A stretch of 64,000 bases of DNA from Prosopocoilus inquinatus. Taxonomy: Eukaryota > Arthropoda > Insecta > Coleoptera > Lucanidae. Below, piece by piece: positions 1-11,799 of the stretch. The notes beneath the pieces were generated by a model. That model was not told the DNA's origin and did not search any database. It was given only the letters and a program-made list of their open reading frames with translations. Made by a program: the position numbers and the translations under genes. Within the stretch, counting starts at the first letter, position 1, and each line of letters begins with the position of its first letter. The stretch is taken from assembly GCA_036172665.1 (NCBI GenBank), contig CM069876.1, positions 42,439,001-42,503,000 on the forward strand, read 5' to 3'.

Positions 1-1392
1 ATTCTTTGATTACTATATTCAGGCGTGCCTCATCAAGAGAAAGTAAAACGCAATATCCGCTTTTGTTTTCTTCCTTTTATCCCGCGCTCCTTTGCCAGCC
101 AGGCAAACACGAAAAGCAGGATGGCTAAAAGCCGAAGCGGTTAAATTTGCACGCGCTTATTACCGATTAGTTTCGATTTAAGACCGCCTTTTACGTGCTT
201 TGCTCAAAAATTGCACACCAGAAGAGTATACTCGTTCGGTTTTCTGAATATTTAGTTGCAAACTGAGTAAACACAAGTGAAGGTGAGCTAGTAACAAAAA
301 AAAAATAACTCACAGGTTTTCGCATATTGAAGATACTTGATGATGTTGGTGATGATGATGACGATGATGTCTTTGGATTACACACCATATAATTTTGAAT
401 AAGAAATAAGCAAACAAGGTTCTTAAAAAAATTATAAAGAATTAAGTATTTGGTTACATGTGTAAAGTATAAGTATGACATGATTACGTCCGCAAGAATC
501 AGAGAAACCAACTGAACAATATTTTACAAGAATCTGTGGTCAGTACAAGTATTAAATAAATAGAAGTTACGGAAAAACACACATTATATTATGTAATAAA
601 ACGTAAATACCTATCAAAATACGTAAGGGTTTTTTGCCTCGATCAGATACAATCCAGAGATATTAATTCGCCGAACTCATCCAAAATTCATAACTTAAAA
701 ATTAAATCCGAAGCGATTAGCAAGTCTTAAGTGAGGTGCTAAGTAGTGGCGGTTAATCCACTATTAGCCGCCTGGATTTTGGCTGACAACACCACACCAC
801 GTTGGAAGAAGAGTTTTTTCTTTTTGTTTTTTTCTGTACATAATAAATAATAACCGGGTTACAAGATTTAAAAGTTGTTTTGTCGAAATTAATCATCGTC
901 CGATCGGCTCGTACACTGACAGTAATAAGCGGCACAAAAAGCCGGTACTGAACAAGATTGATGACAGTTTTTAATTGAATGTGGCAAGTCATTGAAAAAA
1001 CAGCCTTGCGTATGGTATACTTATCACATGAAATGGAACCAATAGTAAAATGTACACTCTGAACTTGATTAAATATTTTCACACTAGTGACTAATAGAAT
1101 ACATTTTTTACGTTTCTTGATTTTTTTATTTTTTACAGTTCCTATTACTATTTTGAAAATTATTTTTTTTCTGTTACATAATTTCTTGCATGATTTCTTT
1201 GTTTCCAAACATTTCTGTGTTGTTACTTCCATTCGTTCTTTCCTTCTCTTTTGCTTTTTGATTTGCATTAGAAATGACCGCCAAAGAAGAAGGTCTTCAA
1301 GGAGGCACATGACGCAAATATTGGAAGACATAAAATAGTAAAGGAGACTGTGGTTTAAGAGATAATTGAAATTAATCTCCGCCCACAATAAT
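1..1392. other. No gene recognised
   Basis: AT-rich sequence with a short (GAT)n stretch near 340-370. A 211-codon minus-strand frame at 753-1388 is the longest in the window, but it is Lys/Ile-rich without recognisable domains and I do not call it a gene. Confidence 0.5.
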
Positions 1393-1400
1393 TTTTATAT

Positions 1401-1440
1401 CCGTAGATACGTATTTCGGCAGCTAAGCTGCCATCTTCAG
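1401..1440 (-). ncRNA. Hammerhead-like core with six-base-pair stem II
   Basis: On the minus strand: CTGAAGA (1440-1434), stem II GGCAGC-TTA-GCTGCC (six perfect pairs), GAAA (1417-1414), stem III ATA-CG-TAT, and H17 = C. This is the same architecture as copies A and B with unrelated stem sequences. The expected stem I does not form (3' strand TACGG, 5' strand ACCAA). Instead CTGAAGATGGC can pair with an upstream GCCGTCTTCAG (about 1451-1461) in a competing hairpin. It may be a decayed Penelope-type motif or a structured repeat of another kind. Confidence 0.4.
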
Positions 1441-1479
1441 TTGGTAGCGTACTGAAGACGGCAAAGATGGAGCAAAGTG

Positions 1480-2440
1480 ACCAAGAAATCGTAAACTAAT
1501 GGATGCAAGAAAACTTAGGAAAACTGGAAGATCTAGAAAAATCTGAAAATTAAACTGAAAAAGAGCAAGGAGTGCAAGCCTTCCAATGGTTTCATTCTTT
1601 CCATAGACTTCCCACAAACTTCTTGGTTCTGAAATTGAATCCATTTAAGCCTTTCTTCTTTTTTATCATCGAGTATTTATTGCTTCCTTCTTCATCCATC
1701 CTAAGTTCGTCCTTTTACCAACTTAACTACTTTTCTTCTGCCTTTTGATAATGAATATAATAATGAATAACAATGAACGCCACAGATATGAAGTGTGTGA
1801 TGTAAAGACTATTACATCTGTGGTGGTAAAAGTGAGACGACCCGAGAAAAGAAAAAACGAAGAAGTTATGAATAAACAAAATACATTTGCAAAGAAGTAA
1901 GAAATTGAAAATACGTGGAAAAAAATGGCCAGAAACTTTTAATTTAAGGGACTTTGGATATCACACCTGCCATTCTACTTCTCGAACTGCACATTAATAA
2001 ATAATATAAAAGAGTGAAAGAAGACTGACTTTAAAATAGTACTAATTAACCTAGCAAGGTTAACTCTGCAGAAATGCAAGCAAAAACAAAGTTACGTTTT
2101 GAAGCCAACAAAATCGAAAGTGGGTCAATCTCATCTTACTCCACAACCAAATCTATTTTTAGTTCGGATTAAAACCAAATCTATTTTATTTCATGCGTTC
2201 GGGTTAGGAGCAAATTAATATCAAATTAGTAAACAAATGTTGCAAGTCATTATCAAACTAGTTTTGAAATAATTCATCGCGGATGTTTTGAAAATTAATA
2301 ATCAATAGTTTTGCAAAATGAAATTATCGCAGTTTCCTTGTTGCAACAAAACAAACATTAATTATTGCTAATTGAAATAGGTCATTTCGCAGTTAGGTAA
2401 CTGTAACGTATTGAAACGTTGTTTGTTTTAAGAAAAAAAT
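1480..2440. other. No gene recognised
   Basis: AT-rich unique sequence. The ACCAAATCTATTTTAGTTCG motif of the following array first appears near 2145. Confidence 0.5.
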
Positions 2441-2482
2441 TGTTGCCAATCGTTTTTTATTGCAGTGAAAACCTCGAGCAGC

Positions 2483-2527
2483 CTCTGTACAGCTGTTTCA
2501 GCACTGCTTGGGGCTTCGTCAGCAGAG
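2483..2527 (-). ncRNA. Hammerhead ribozyme-like motif (copy A, complete)
   Basis: Read on the minus strand, the segment has every part of a minimal hammerhead. Stem I is CTCTG (2527-2523) pairing perfectly with CAGAG (2487-2483). The core CTGACGA lies at 2522-2516. A short stem II (AGC/GCT) closes a ten-base loop at 2515-2500. GAAA is at 2499-2496, followed by the tiny stem III ACA-GC-TGT, and the H17 base is A (2488), giving a predicted cut between 2488 and 2487. Family knowledge: minimal type I hammerheads with very short stem III are carried by Penelope-like retroelements and by small animal retrozymes. About 40 bp beyond the cleavage site is shared with the copy near 8.75 kb. No linked reverse transcriptase is visible. 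Stem II is weak (3 bp), so activity is uncertain. Confidence 0.5.
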
Positions 2528-2844
2528 ATGGGATGGGGGACTTATTAGGAGCAAATCCGCTTCAATTTGTTTATCCTACTGCAATGTCAGGTCAAAAAGC
2601 GATCGTAGGATGTCGCTGTTTTATCCGTTGTTTGTTTTATTCAATTTTAAATGAGAGTATATTTTCTTGTTCTAATCCCGCTGTGCTCAAGAACCTACGG
2701 TTTAACTTGATAATTTCGTTTTAGGTATGCTCGGCCAATACAAGTGTTAAAAAGCTGACACTTCTGTAAAAAAAAACTACGATCGTAACACAAATTTAAG
2801 GAAAAAAACAGATAAAAAATCGCTTTTTGTTGTAATTGATTTTC

Positions 2845-3690
2845 AAACCAAATCTACTTTAGTTCGTGTCGAAACCAAATTAATGTAAGATCAGCTGGGA
2901 CACCACTCAAATAAGAAATAAAAAGAAAAGAGGCGAATTCACAACATTTCGAACTAAAATATATAAACATACGACAAACGTAAATAAATTTACGAAAGAG
3001 AAATCGTGGTGAAAAAAAAGTTTTTTATTCTTTAACTCGTTTTTAGCCTAGAAAACCTGCAAAAAACAAAAGACGAGCGATTTTAGATGAAAAAAGTTTC
3101 AAAGCCGAACACCGAATATAGATGAATCAGTTTTATTTTAGTTCGTAATCAAATCGATTTAAATTTCGGATGAAAACCAAATCAATTTTATTCTTTAACT
3201 CGTTTTGAATCTAGAAAACCCGGAGGAAACAAAAGACGAACGCTTTTATATGAAAAAAGTTTCAAAACCGAACATCAAACGCAGATGAATCAGTTTTACT
3301 TTAGTTCATAATGAAATTGGTTTTGGTTCTGAACAGAACCAAATCTATTTCAGTTCAAATTGGAACTATTTATTTAGAGTCAGATTAGCGAAGATGAGAA
3401 ATAAAAAAAAATTGTAGAATTTGCAAAATTTGTACGAAATACGAAATTTGAACGAAAAGAACTGCATAATTCTTCTTGCTCGCTACAAACGTAAATAATT
3501 TTTAAAAAATCTTAAAAAGTCTTTACTTTTTAATTAATTTCCAATCCAGAAAAACTAAAGAGAAAACAAGAGACGGGCGAGTTTAGACAAAAAAAAAAAC
3601 GAGCATCACTTTTATTTTGATTCACAACCAAATCGATTTTACTTCGGATCGAAACCAAATCTGTTTTAGTTCAAGTTGGAACCAAACTAA
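2845..3690. repeat. Degenerate tandem array, unit about 165 bp
   Basis: Repeated landmarks are TTCTTTAACTCGTTTT, TAGAAAACC, AACAAAAGACGA, ATGAAAAAAGTTTC, GATGAATCAGTTTT and ACCAAATC-ATTTTAGTTC, seen at about 3028, 3190 and 3515 in order, with looser copies of the last motif back to 2145. Identity between neighbouring units is roughly 70-85% by eye. Confidence 0.6.
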
Positions 3691-3713
3691 CATCAGATCA
3701 ACTGGGTTACGTT

Positions 3714-3990
3714 CAGATTGCAACCTGGGCGTGTAGTCGTCTCTTTCTCACTCACGATTATTGACGTATCTAGCGTCTCTTGCGACCGTTTCAAGAAGTC
3801 TTGTGTTTACATCATTGCCAAGGCAACAAGCGAACTTTCACGTCCTACTCAAATAGTGGGATGAGAAAAATTCGCCAGTTGTCATGGCGATGATGTAAAC
3901 AGAAGACTTCTATGAACGGATGAACGAAATACAAGATATGGCAATAATTATGAGCGAGAAAGACACAATTACACGTCCAGTTTGTAGTCT
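3714..3990. mobile_element. 277-bp palindromic MITE
   Basis: The left half (from CAGATTGCAACCTGGGCGTG) and the reverse complement of the right half (AGACTACAAACTGGACGTG) align over about 130 bp, including TCTTTCTC and TGTTTACATCATCGCCA-type blocks, with only a short centre. No coding capacity. The clean ends point to a transposon, but the target duplication is not clear. Confidence 0.65.
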
Positions 3991-4060
3991 ATCTTATAAA
4001 TCTACAAGACGTACTTCAGAATGGTGATGGAATGATGATTGTTTAAATTCAAAGTGCTTG

Positions 4061-4273
4061 TATGTACATAGAAAAAAAGTTGTAGTAAAAATGGAGATAG
4101 AAACACATTGCAGGAAATACTCGTACAATTGTAGGAAATGTTCGTACAATTGTGAGGCAAGACGCTATTCTCATCGTTAAGATTCACTACAATTGTTTTA
4201 CTACTTGGTATAATTTGTGTCTGTCTCCATTTTTACTACAATTTTTTACCACACATTTTTTTCTGTGTACATA
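4061..4273. mobile_element. 213-bp MITE with TATGTACAYAGAAAAAAA ends
   Basis: Arms of about 50 bp share TATGTACA, AGAAAAAAA, TTGTAGTAAAAATGGAGA and CACA. The middle contains two direct copies of TTCGTACAATTGT/CTCGTACAATTGT. No coding capacity. Confidence 0.6.
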
Positions 4274-7200
4274 AAGAAAGAGAAAGAGGGGGGCGGGGGC
4301 GAGAGGTTTTAACATAGCATCAACTTCCTTTCCTTTACAACACAAGATGATCAAAAGAACAGATGAAGAAACTATTGTACGAAAAATATATCAAGCAGGT
4401 GTAAATCAAGAAAATAGTAAATGAAGAAGGAAAGAAAGAATAAGTTGTCAACGCACAATCCTTGCGTTTCCTTTCACGATTACTCGCTCCATTGTTAATT
4501 CGACTTAGCATTTAAATAGTTCCTATTCCTTGAACGTTTATTTATGTTTATTTGAATACCACAGACTTTTTTAAACTATTGTATGGATGTGAAAGTATGA
4601 CCACAGAAAAGTGCGATAGTAGGCGTGAATACGCTGCTTTCGATTCATGATTTTTCAGGATAATTTTATAATTATTACAGACATGAAGTGGTCTTTCAGC
4701 ACCATATTTTGCAAGTCAAGTAAGTTCTCGTTCACTTTTTAATAGTGTATCTAGTAATCCCATTTTAAATTGGTTCTTATGACCCAGGACTAATCATCGA
4801 CCTCAGTACTCAGATAAGTCTGCTAGTAGTTACAAGAACACCAAATTTGAATATTTTATTAAAAATTGAATTTAACATTTGCTGAAAGGTTGCGAAGCAG
4901 AATCTAATAAGCCAGAACATGTAGGTCATGTAGACGTTATGACGCCGCGAATGTGCGAAATGTAGATACGATTTCTATGCTTAACAGGGCAGTATTTCGC
5001 TGCCATAAAAACTATTTTAAAATTGGAAACCTATACATATAGACATTTGTGATGTGATGGTCTTAATCGACGTTAATACCCGACAGTCACGAGCTACATG
5101 CAACTTTCAAAGCAAACGACAAATTTATCCAGCCATAAAGCAACAATTTATGAAATCCTCGCAATAACAACAGCAACATCGATCATCGTCAGTAACATAA
5201 TAACAGCGGCGTTCAAGGAATTTATAACAGGAAGTACGTTATTATCAACATCCTTATACGACGATCGCGTTTTACCTTTGACATTATTACAAAATTCGCC
5301 TTAATAATAAATAACCCGGAGTCGGTCAGATCGAACTCGTAACGGTAATCTGATTTAAAGCAGCGGCGGCGGCGGCGGCCACGCGGAATTCTCGAAGAAA
5401 AACGCCGGAAGACAGAGCGAGCGAAAGTTCCGAATTTAAGAGCGGACCAGTTAGTTATGCGTGCGGTTGGTCGGGCGAATATGGAAAACGAAACTTTTAC
5501 TTTTTATTGCGAATTGAGCTCTTTTAAACGGCCGCAAACTCGACCGACTACTTTTATTTATCTGATTTTATGGACAAACAAACAAATAAACGCCACGCTG
5601 TCTCCCCCTGCCCTTCCCCCACTCCGCTCCCAACAAGTAAACTAGACGAAGTGAAATTACTTCGCAAATTGTTGCAATTCTGAAAGTCAAAATTAGTTTT
5701 TAAAAATAATTCAATCGACCAACCAAGTTGCAAAGAAAACCAAAAAATTTTCAAGAAAATTTCTGGAGGGAAATTGGCAATTCTTCACTTTTTTTATTTG
5801 CGAGCATATTCGTAGTGAGTTCATTTGAAAAAATAAATCTAAAAAGTTAGTGTTTTTCATTTGTAAAAGCTTCAAATTCAAAAATATTTTGATAAAATTG
5901 TAAAACTAGCAACAAAAAAAAAAAGAATTTGCGAAAAACAAATACCTAACTTATGGAATTTAAGTAGAGGAGGAAGGAGAAAGGAAAAACCGAAGAAATG
6001 AGAAAGGAACACAGAAAAAGATTGAAAATCTCAGCAAGCAAAAGAATAGAAACAATTTGGTAACGACCAATGGAAAGCAGTACAGTCTTCTATAGAGAGA
6101 AGGCACAAGGTCGTAAAAATTATGCTAAAGGTCCATGCGACTGAAATCGAAATAGCGGCATTTGACAGTCTACGTAACACACCAACGTCAACGCAGCTCT
6201 GATTGGAGGGAGACGTAGGTTGTGGAATCGCTGTGTCCGTCAACAAGGGACTTGTTAGAAAGGGCATCGTTTTAAGACACTCATTCTAAGGCTTCGTACA
6301 CAGTTTTTTTTTTTACAATGGCGCAATTATATTTCAAAGCCACAAAGGGGAAACAAATGTTCTGCGATTTCTGACTCTGTACACTCACTACATTTTTTAT
6401 TGAGCGATTGTCTGTTTGCGATTGCTAAACAAAACCTGGAAATAGAGCTACGTACTTTTGTGCCCGAGTGTGTACCAGACCTAAAGGGTTCAAGGAAATA
6501 CTATGAGTACGGGCGTTACAACCGCATTCATGATACTTCCTTGAGGCTTCTTTCAATACGGAAGAACATTTTAAGGACTTCCTCGAAACTTCCCTCAATA
6601 AGACAACCCTTAGAGCCTGTTTAAAGGCTTCCTCGAAGCTTCCCTCGATGGCACAGCCCTTAGAACGGGTTTCCATACTGAAGGAAGGAAAAACTATGAA
6701 GACGGGAACAGCACGTTCTTGAGTCAAGTATCCCTTAGTATTTTTACCGCGTTGGGCTCGGGGCACCCAAGTTCTTCGTCTTCTTGTGAGAAGTCGGCCA
6801 AAGTTGCTCGGATTAATATCGCAGGTAGTTTCGGGAAAGCTGCAGAGAGTTCCCGTTCGTGCGCGAAAACTCTGGACTTTTCCGCGTGTATCTAGAAGCG
6901 AGCGCATTCGCTATAAAACCGAATATTGGGAGCTGCCAGAACACCTTTTATTTAAAAGCGAAGAATACGACCAGCATCACGGAGCTATAAACCGCCACAT
7001 GATAGAAGTGCGATTTGTTAAAATTAGTGTTTGCGGTGTATTCTGTGTGTAAGCGATTGTGTTTTTAATGTTATTGTGTTTAAGAATAGTCGTCGAGTGT
7101 TATTTACGAACCCCGTAACAGTTGTAACAGTACGGATGTTGTAGTTAGAAGATATCCAATCTAAGGAGTCTCTTATTCAAGGAGGTCTCAAGGTCATAAA

Positions 7201-8700
7201 CTGAGAATACGGGCTTAGACTTGTAACGACAGAATATTTTGCACTAATTTTTAATTTTTGCAAAAGGAAAAACAGCCTACCAACCCATTTTTATGAGAGC
7301 ACTATGGCATCCGTCTTTTAAAAATTTATTCTAGGATTGTAACTCTATCGTAAATAACGAGTGTTCAATTAAAAAAAAAAACGATCTAGAGAGCCATGAA
7401 TTTATTCTGAACGTCTAGCGTAGGGTTCTTCGTACGACTAGCGTAAAGCGTCACTTGCATTTCTAACCTCACTTTAATTCAAAGAGACACTTCAAAAATA
7501 AACGTTTATTAGCGATTATCTATATTAAGCATAAATATTAGAAAAAAATTTGCAGGAGCAACTTTCGAGTTTTGTTGGTTAGGTTAACCGTCAACTTGTC
7601 AAAGTTGAAATTCAAATGATGTTAATCGCGTTCCTGACAACAAAAGCCTGCTACAGCCTACTTGACCGTTTTTTTTATTGAACACTCGTTACATATACAC
7701 TACTTAAGTTAGCAGCATGTGAAAAACTGTTTTATCATTAAATGTACCGACAACGTTTCCGTTTATAAAAAGTTTGGAATTGTTTAAAACGCGTAATGAA
7801 ATCACCTTAAATAAAAATTGATCAGTTATCATAAAATATGAAACTTGCACAATTGTAAAAAACCTATGATGTCAATCAGATTATCAAAATGCTGCAACAC
7901 AAATATAAGAATATAAGAGCTAACTATTTATTAGTAAGATGTACAAAGTTAAATGTACTTTTATTTATTTTCTTTAACTTTACTTCCATCGTATTTGCTG
8001 CTTCAAATTTGAACGCTTTAATAGTATTTTTTCAGAATGCAAAACTTTTTATAAAGAGAAACGTTTGCCATTAAATTAATAATAAAATACTTTTCCGTAT
8101 GCTGCTAACTTAATAAACAGACACACTGTATAACTTATTATTTCTATTTCATGAAATATTTATGGATTAGTTCATCGAAACGAGGTCTCATTTATAGTAA
8201 GTTCAATTTCAAGCACCGGAGCTACAGTTTAAACGTGCTATAAGGACTCTGTATTATTTTTAAGATATAATAATAAATAAGAAATAGGTATACAGGGTGA
8301 GTGAGTTTTGTTCCAATAAAAACAAAAGAAAAAGCAAAACAAGAAGATATCCATAAAGGATACCGCACTGGCTGTTACGTAGAATGAAAGCCGATACATC
8401 TCACAACTGTAGATTTGAAATTAACTATTGCGATGTAGATTGTCATAAGCATCACAAGTGGACTGTAATAAACGTCATCAATTATAGATCGCCGTGGGTA
8501 TATTCAGTATTAAAATGAACCTGGCTGCTGTTGACCTAAGTTCGAATACGAAAATTAATATTTCGTTTTCTTTTTAATAAACACATAAATAAAATAAATA
8601 AATATTCTTTGCGTACTAATTTGACGCGGCCTACGGTATGATAGTTCTGTTCTAAATTTTATTTTCGATACATGTACATTTACTGTACCATAAAATTTAT
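4274..8700. other. Mostly unique non-coding sequence with a GC-richer island
   Basis: A purine-rich run (GAGGGGGGCGGGGGCGAGAG) lies at 4285-4310. At 5330-5640 the sequence is distinctly GC-richer with (GGC)n at 5363-5380, as could occur at a promoter or conserved regulatory element, but no exon with splice signals could be supported. A TATA-like CTATAAAACC lies at 6911 in another GC-richer patch. The remainder shows nothing recognisable. Confidence 0.4.
6525..6680. repeat. Three-copy tandem repeat, about 55 bp
   Basis: The block CTTCCTCGAARCTTCCCTC, then AAGACAACCCTTAGA-type sequence, occurs at about 6576 and 6628. A looser copy begins at 6528. Confidence 0.5.
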
Positions 8701-8750
8701 AAAAATTTTGTTGCAAATCATTTTTGATTGCAGTGAAAACCTCGAACAGC

Positions 8751-8790
8751 CTCTGTACAGCTGTTTCAGCCGTGTTTGGGGCTTCATCAG
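8751..8790 (-). ncRNA. Hammerhead ribozyme-like motif (copy B, stem I lost)
   Basis: On the minus strand: CTGATGA (8790-8784), a 4-bp stem II AGCC/GGCT with an eight-base loop, GAAA, and the same ACA-GC-TGT stem III followed by A. The stem I 3' strand CAGAG is conserved, but the bases 5' of the core (CACAGA) do not pair with it. Similarity to copy A covers about 85 bp (roughly 8705-8790 versus 2440-2522) and stops at the edge of the CTGAnGA core. Stem II is better than in copy A although its sequence differs, which looks like structure-preserving change. This is probably a relic of the same retroelement or retrozyme family and is predicted inactive without stem I. Confidence 0.4.
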
Positions 8791-11700
8791 TCTGTGCTAG
8801 TGCGTGTAAGGAAATCTTGTCAATTTTTGATAAATTACTAACTTGTACAAGGGGTGCGAGGGAATAAAATACTTAAAACAATTAAAAAGCCTAGAATCCC
8901 GGGGCAGTCCCGGAAATCTCAGCTCAACTAACCCCCTGCCCCACGTCTATCGGTTGTAAAACTTTGACATCACCGTTCTAAACTGCGTAAAAACATATCA
9001 ATCCTATTCTTCGGAACCAGCTGAGAAAATACGAAATTGAAGTGAGTAAGGGTGAGGCTGCAATGCAAGACTACTTCATAAACTGAATGGCACCGCTTTA
9101 CAATTTTAAGGTGAGCTCAAACCGACTTCGGACACGTTAACGCTCCCGTTGAACCGCGTCATTTTGAACGTACCTTTATTTATAAAACGCGCAATGTTTC
9201 ATAAGACGAATTTCTTAAATGTTTTCACCGTTTTCTATGAAAACGCTGCTCAACTTGTTAGTTATTATTTAATTCTCCCTGTACGCAAAACCGCCTAATA
9301 ATAATAATAATTATACTAAATTCTTTTTTCATTTTCATTTTGTGTATATGGCTGATAAAGTTGAAAGGTTTGCAACTGTTGTGTGTCCTTGAAAAATCGC
9401 GCACGAATGCAACAAATCCAGCGATTAATGAAAACTACTTCGAAACTAGTTATGACGCTCCAAACATCCGTTTAAAAAAATCGTCAACATATTAAATGAC
9501 GTGGCGCTTAAATTTAAGGCATGATATTAGCTTTAAATTTAAGCGCCGTTTTATTGTTGTGTAGGTTCAAAAAATTAAGTCAGATTCTAATTGCCACTTA
9601 AATTGAAGCGTAAGTGTCAATTAGATTGTGACCGACTAAAATTATTAAATTGAAGAGATTGATGATACCGGTCGTTAGTCCATCAAAATCAAATTTGGAG
9701 GTTACTTGTGTGCTGCTGATATGACCTTATTGAATAAAAAAAAATTAAGAAAAATCGTTTATTTATTTTAATGTTCCTCGTTTTGGTTACGGTGTGACCA
9801 TGCAGTTACAAAACTCGACTCTTATTGGTTCTGTTGTGGATTGATTTCTTTTCGACATCGGTTCGCGTATTGAGTAAAACTTATTAATTGGCTTTCAAAG
9901 CTGCACTAATCTATTTAGACCTCGGTTCGAGTAATATTGAAAGATTTCATTGGTTAATGATTGCAGTGCACGAGATTTTTAAGTCGATTAGGTATTGATC
10001 ATTTTGGGCTTTAACTTAACCAAGAATTTCAAGCATCCCGATCGAGTGCAAGAGAAATCAATCTCTGTTCTCTCTAATGGATATAATTTGTTCAGGCTTG
10101 TACTTCCTAACAAGGAAGTGACCAAGTTACCTAATCCAACAATTTTCCACGCATTTTTCCGCCTCGAACAACGTCGTCATCAAGACCACGCAATCATCTC
10201 GACGTGACGTCAGATCGGATCGTTATACGAATAAGTCAGAGGTCACTTTTGCCATGTATCTTTTGGAGAAGTTACTACTCAACACGCAACGCGACTTTCT
10301 TTTGGCCGAAAATTCCTCGGAAACCCGAAATGAAACAAACTTGCAAATTTGTTGCAAGAAGTCCAGTCCACTCGTTCTCGCCAAGCAGGCGAGCAAGCGC
10401 GGAACAATAAATTTCCTACCGCGAAGCAGTTCTGCGGCCGCTTTCTCCCTCGAATTTAGGTAATGAAGTGCGAATTGCAACGTAAAGGTAAACTTCAGGA
10501 GAGAGAGACGGAATGCTATGTCCCAATCCCGGAAGAGCGTAAGAGAGAAAGTGTTGGGCTCGGAGTCTCTCGCGCAAAGTGGAACCGGTCTCCGTGCTCG
10601 ATGCTTTCGAGCGTACAGTTCCATGTTGTGAAACACCTACGTCCAAATGTCACGCATGTTGTACTGCGCCGATAAATATTATTTATGTGGACGCCGGGGG
10701 CCGCTTAAAATTGATCGCCTCGTCTATTTTGCCATCTACGGGGTCAGCCTTACAAGAGGCACCCATGAAGGAGAGTCCTTTATAAGGAACATAACTGCCG
10801 CCAATGGTTAATACCAATAATATTTGAGTGGCAAAAAATTTATGAAGTAGGTATTGCAATTGACCCCTGTCAAAAGCAATTTGCTCAGAGCTATGAAGAT
10901 TTTAAATTTAAAAAAAGATGGAGTAAGTATATCCAAAGAGGATCAAAAATTCTCACAGCCTAAAACATTGGGAGAAGATTATGGGGCGTTTAGCTTAATC
11001 CACATTGATCTAATCCTCTTCCTCCCTAACTCCAGGTACCTGTCACCAGTTTGGAGTGCGAAGGAAATTGAGATTGTTCCATTTTTTCCCTGAGTTTGAA
11101 GTAAATTTGTTCTTTCCAACTGAACTCGCCTGATGGTGAAGTTCTTTTACGTAACGAATGATCATAGGTAACTTAAACAAGCAGAGCAAGTTCAAGGTCA
11201 CAGAAATTAAGTTTTAACTGGCTAAGAACTTGCAGTTTTCAGTCAGGTAGTGCAATTACTGGCACTATTTGCTAGGAAAAACCATCAAGAATAAGTTTTC
11301 GCACATTCAAGAAACACGAGGGAAGTAGAAAGCAATCTTCAAAAGAGTCTTAATTGGAAATAACTAGATTGCTCACCAAATTACAAATTGGGCTTATACA
11401 CTTGTGTAATTTCTTGTGATTTGGACTTACTCTATCAAAAAAAAATACTTCTATTCATTTCTGCTTGTTTGATTCTTCTAAAGAGTACCTAATTATACCT
11501 ACTAATTACCTTTTTGGTCTTTTTGAAGTAATGATCCTTAATTGTATCTATCTAGCCATGAAGTAAAAGTTTTGATTTGACGCATGCATGTAAATTCCAT
11601 TAATTTGATCACTAAAAATAAGAATTATTAAACGCGGAAAAAGTAGCAAAAATTTAGAAAATCCAAATGTAATGAAGATGTTTCGGCTAAGAAAGAAATA

Positions 11701-11799
11701 TACTTAATTTATCCATGAAAAATCAACGGCAAGGGGTAATCATGGTTACCCGTTATAGTTCCAGATCAAATTTTGGTCAAAACAGTTTCGTTAGGATGC
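8791..11799. other. Non-coding, with a GC-richer segment at 10200-10790
   Basis: The GC-richer part contains NotI-like GCGGCCGC at 10435 and a strongly non-repetitive texture. It has overlapping open frames on both strands, none with a recognisable product. It may be a regulatory element or an unrecognised 5' exon. Confidence 0.35.
9503..9632. repeat. Two adjacent hairpins
   Basis: GGCGCTTAAATTTAA pairs with TTAAATTTAAGCGCC (9503-9547, perfect 15-bp arms). Then GTCAGATTCTAATTG pairs with CAATTAGATTGTGAC (9579-9632, one mismatch), enclosing CCACTT/AAGTG. The two together resemble a small fold-back element. Confidence 0.5.

Noticed and set aside
753..1388. A 211-codon minus-strand open frame directly downstream of a hammerhead-like motif
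   Set aside because: Its position would suit a retroelement ORF, but the protein is Lys/Ile/Phe-rich with no reverse transcriptase, GIY-YIG or other recognisable motif, and AT-rich DNA here gives such frames by chance.
6790..7110. LTR-like segment with a TATA box (CTATAAAACC) and a terminal GTAACA
   Set aside because: I could not find a matching second LTR, a clear TG start, a target duplication or a primer-binding site.
10223..10636. A 137-codon minus-strand frame in GC-richer sequence
   Set aside because: Several overlapping frames exist on both strands, there is no recognisable domain, and no splice sites were convincing.
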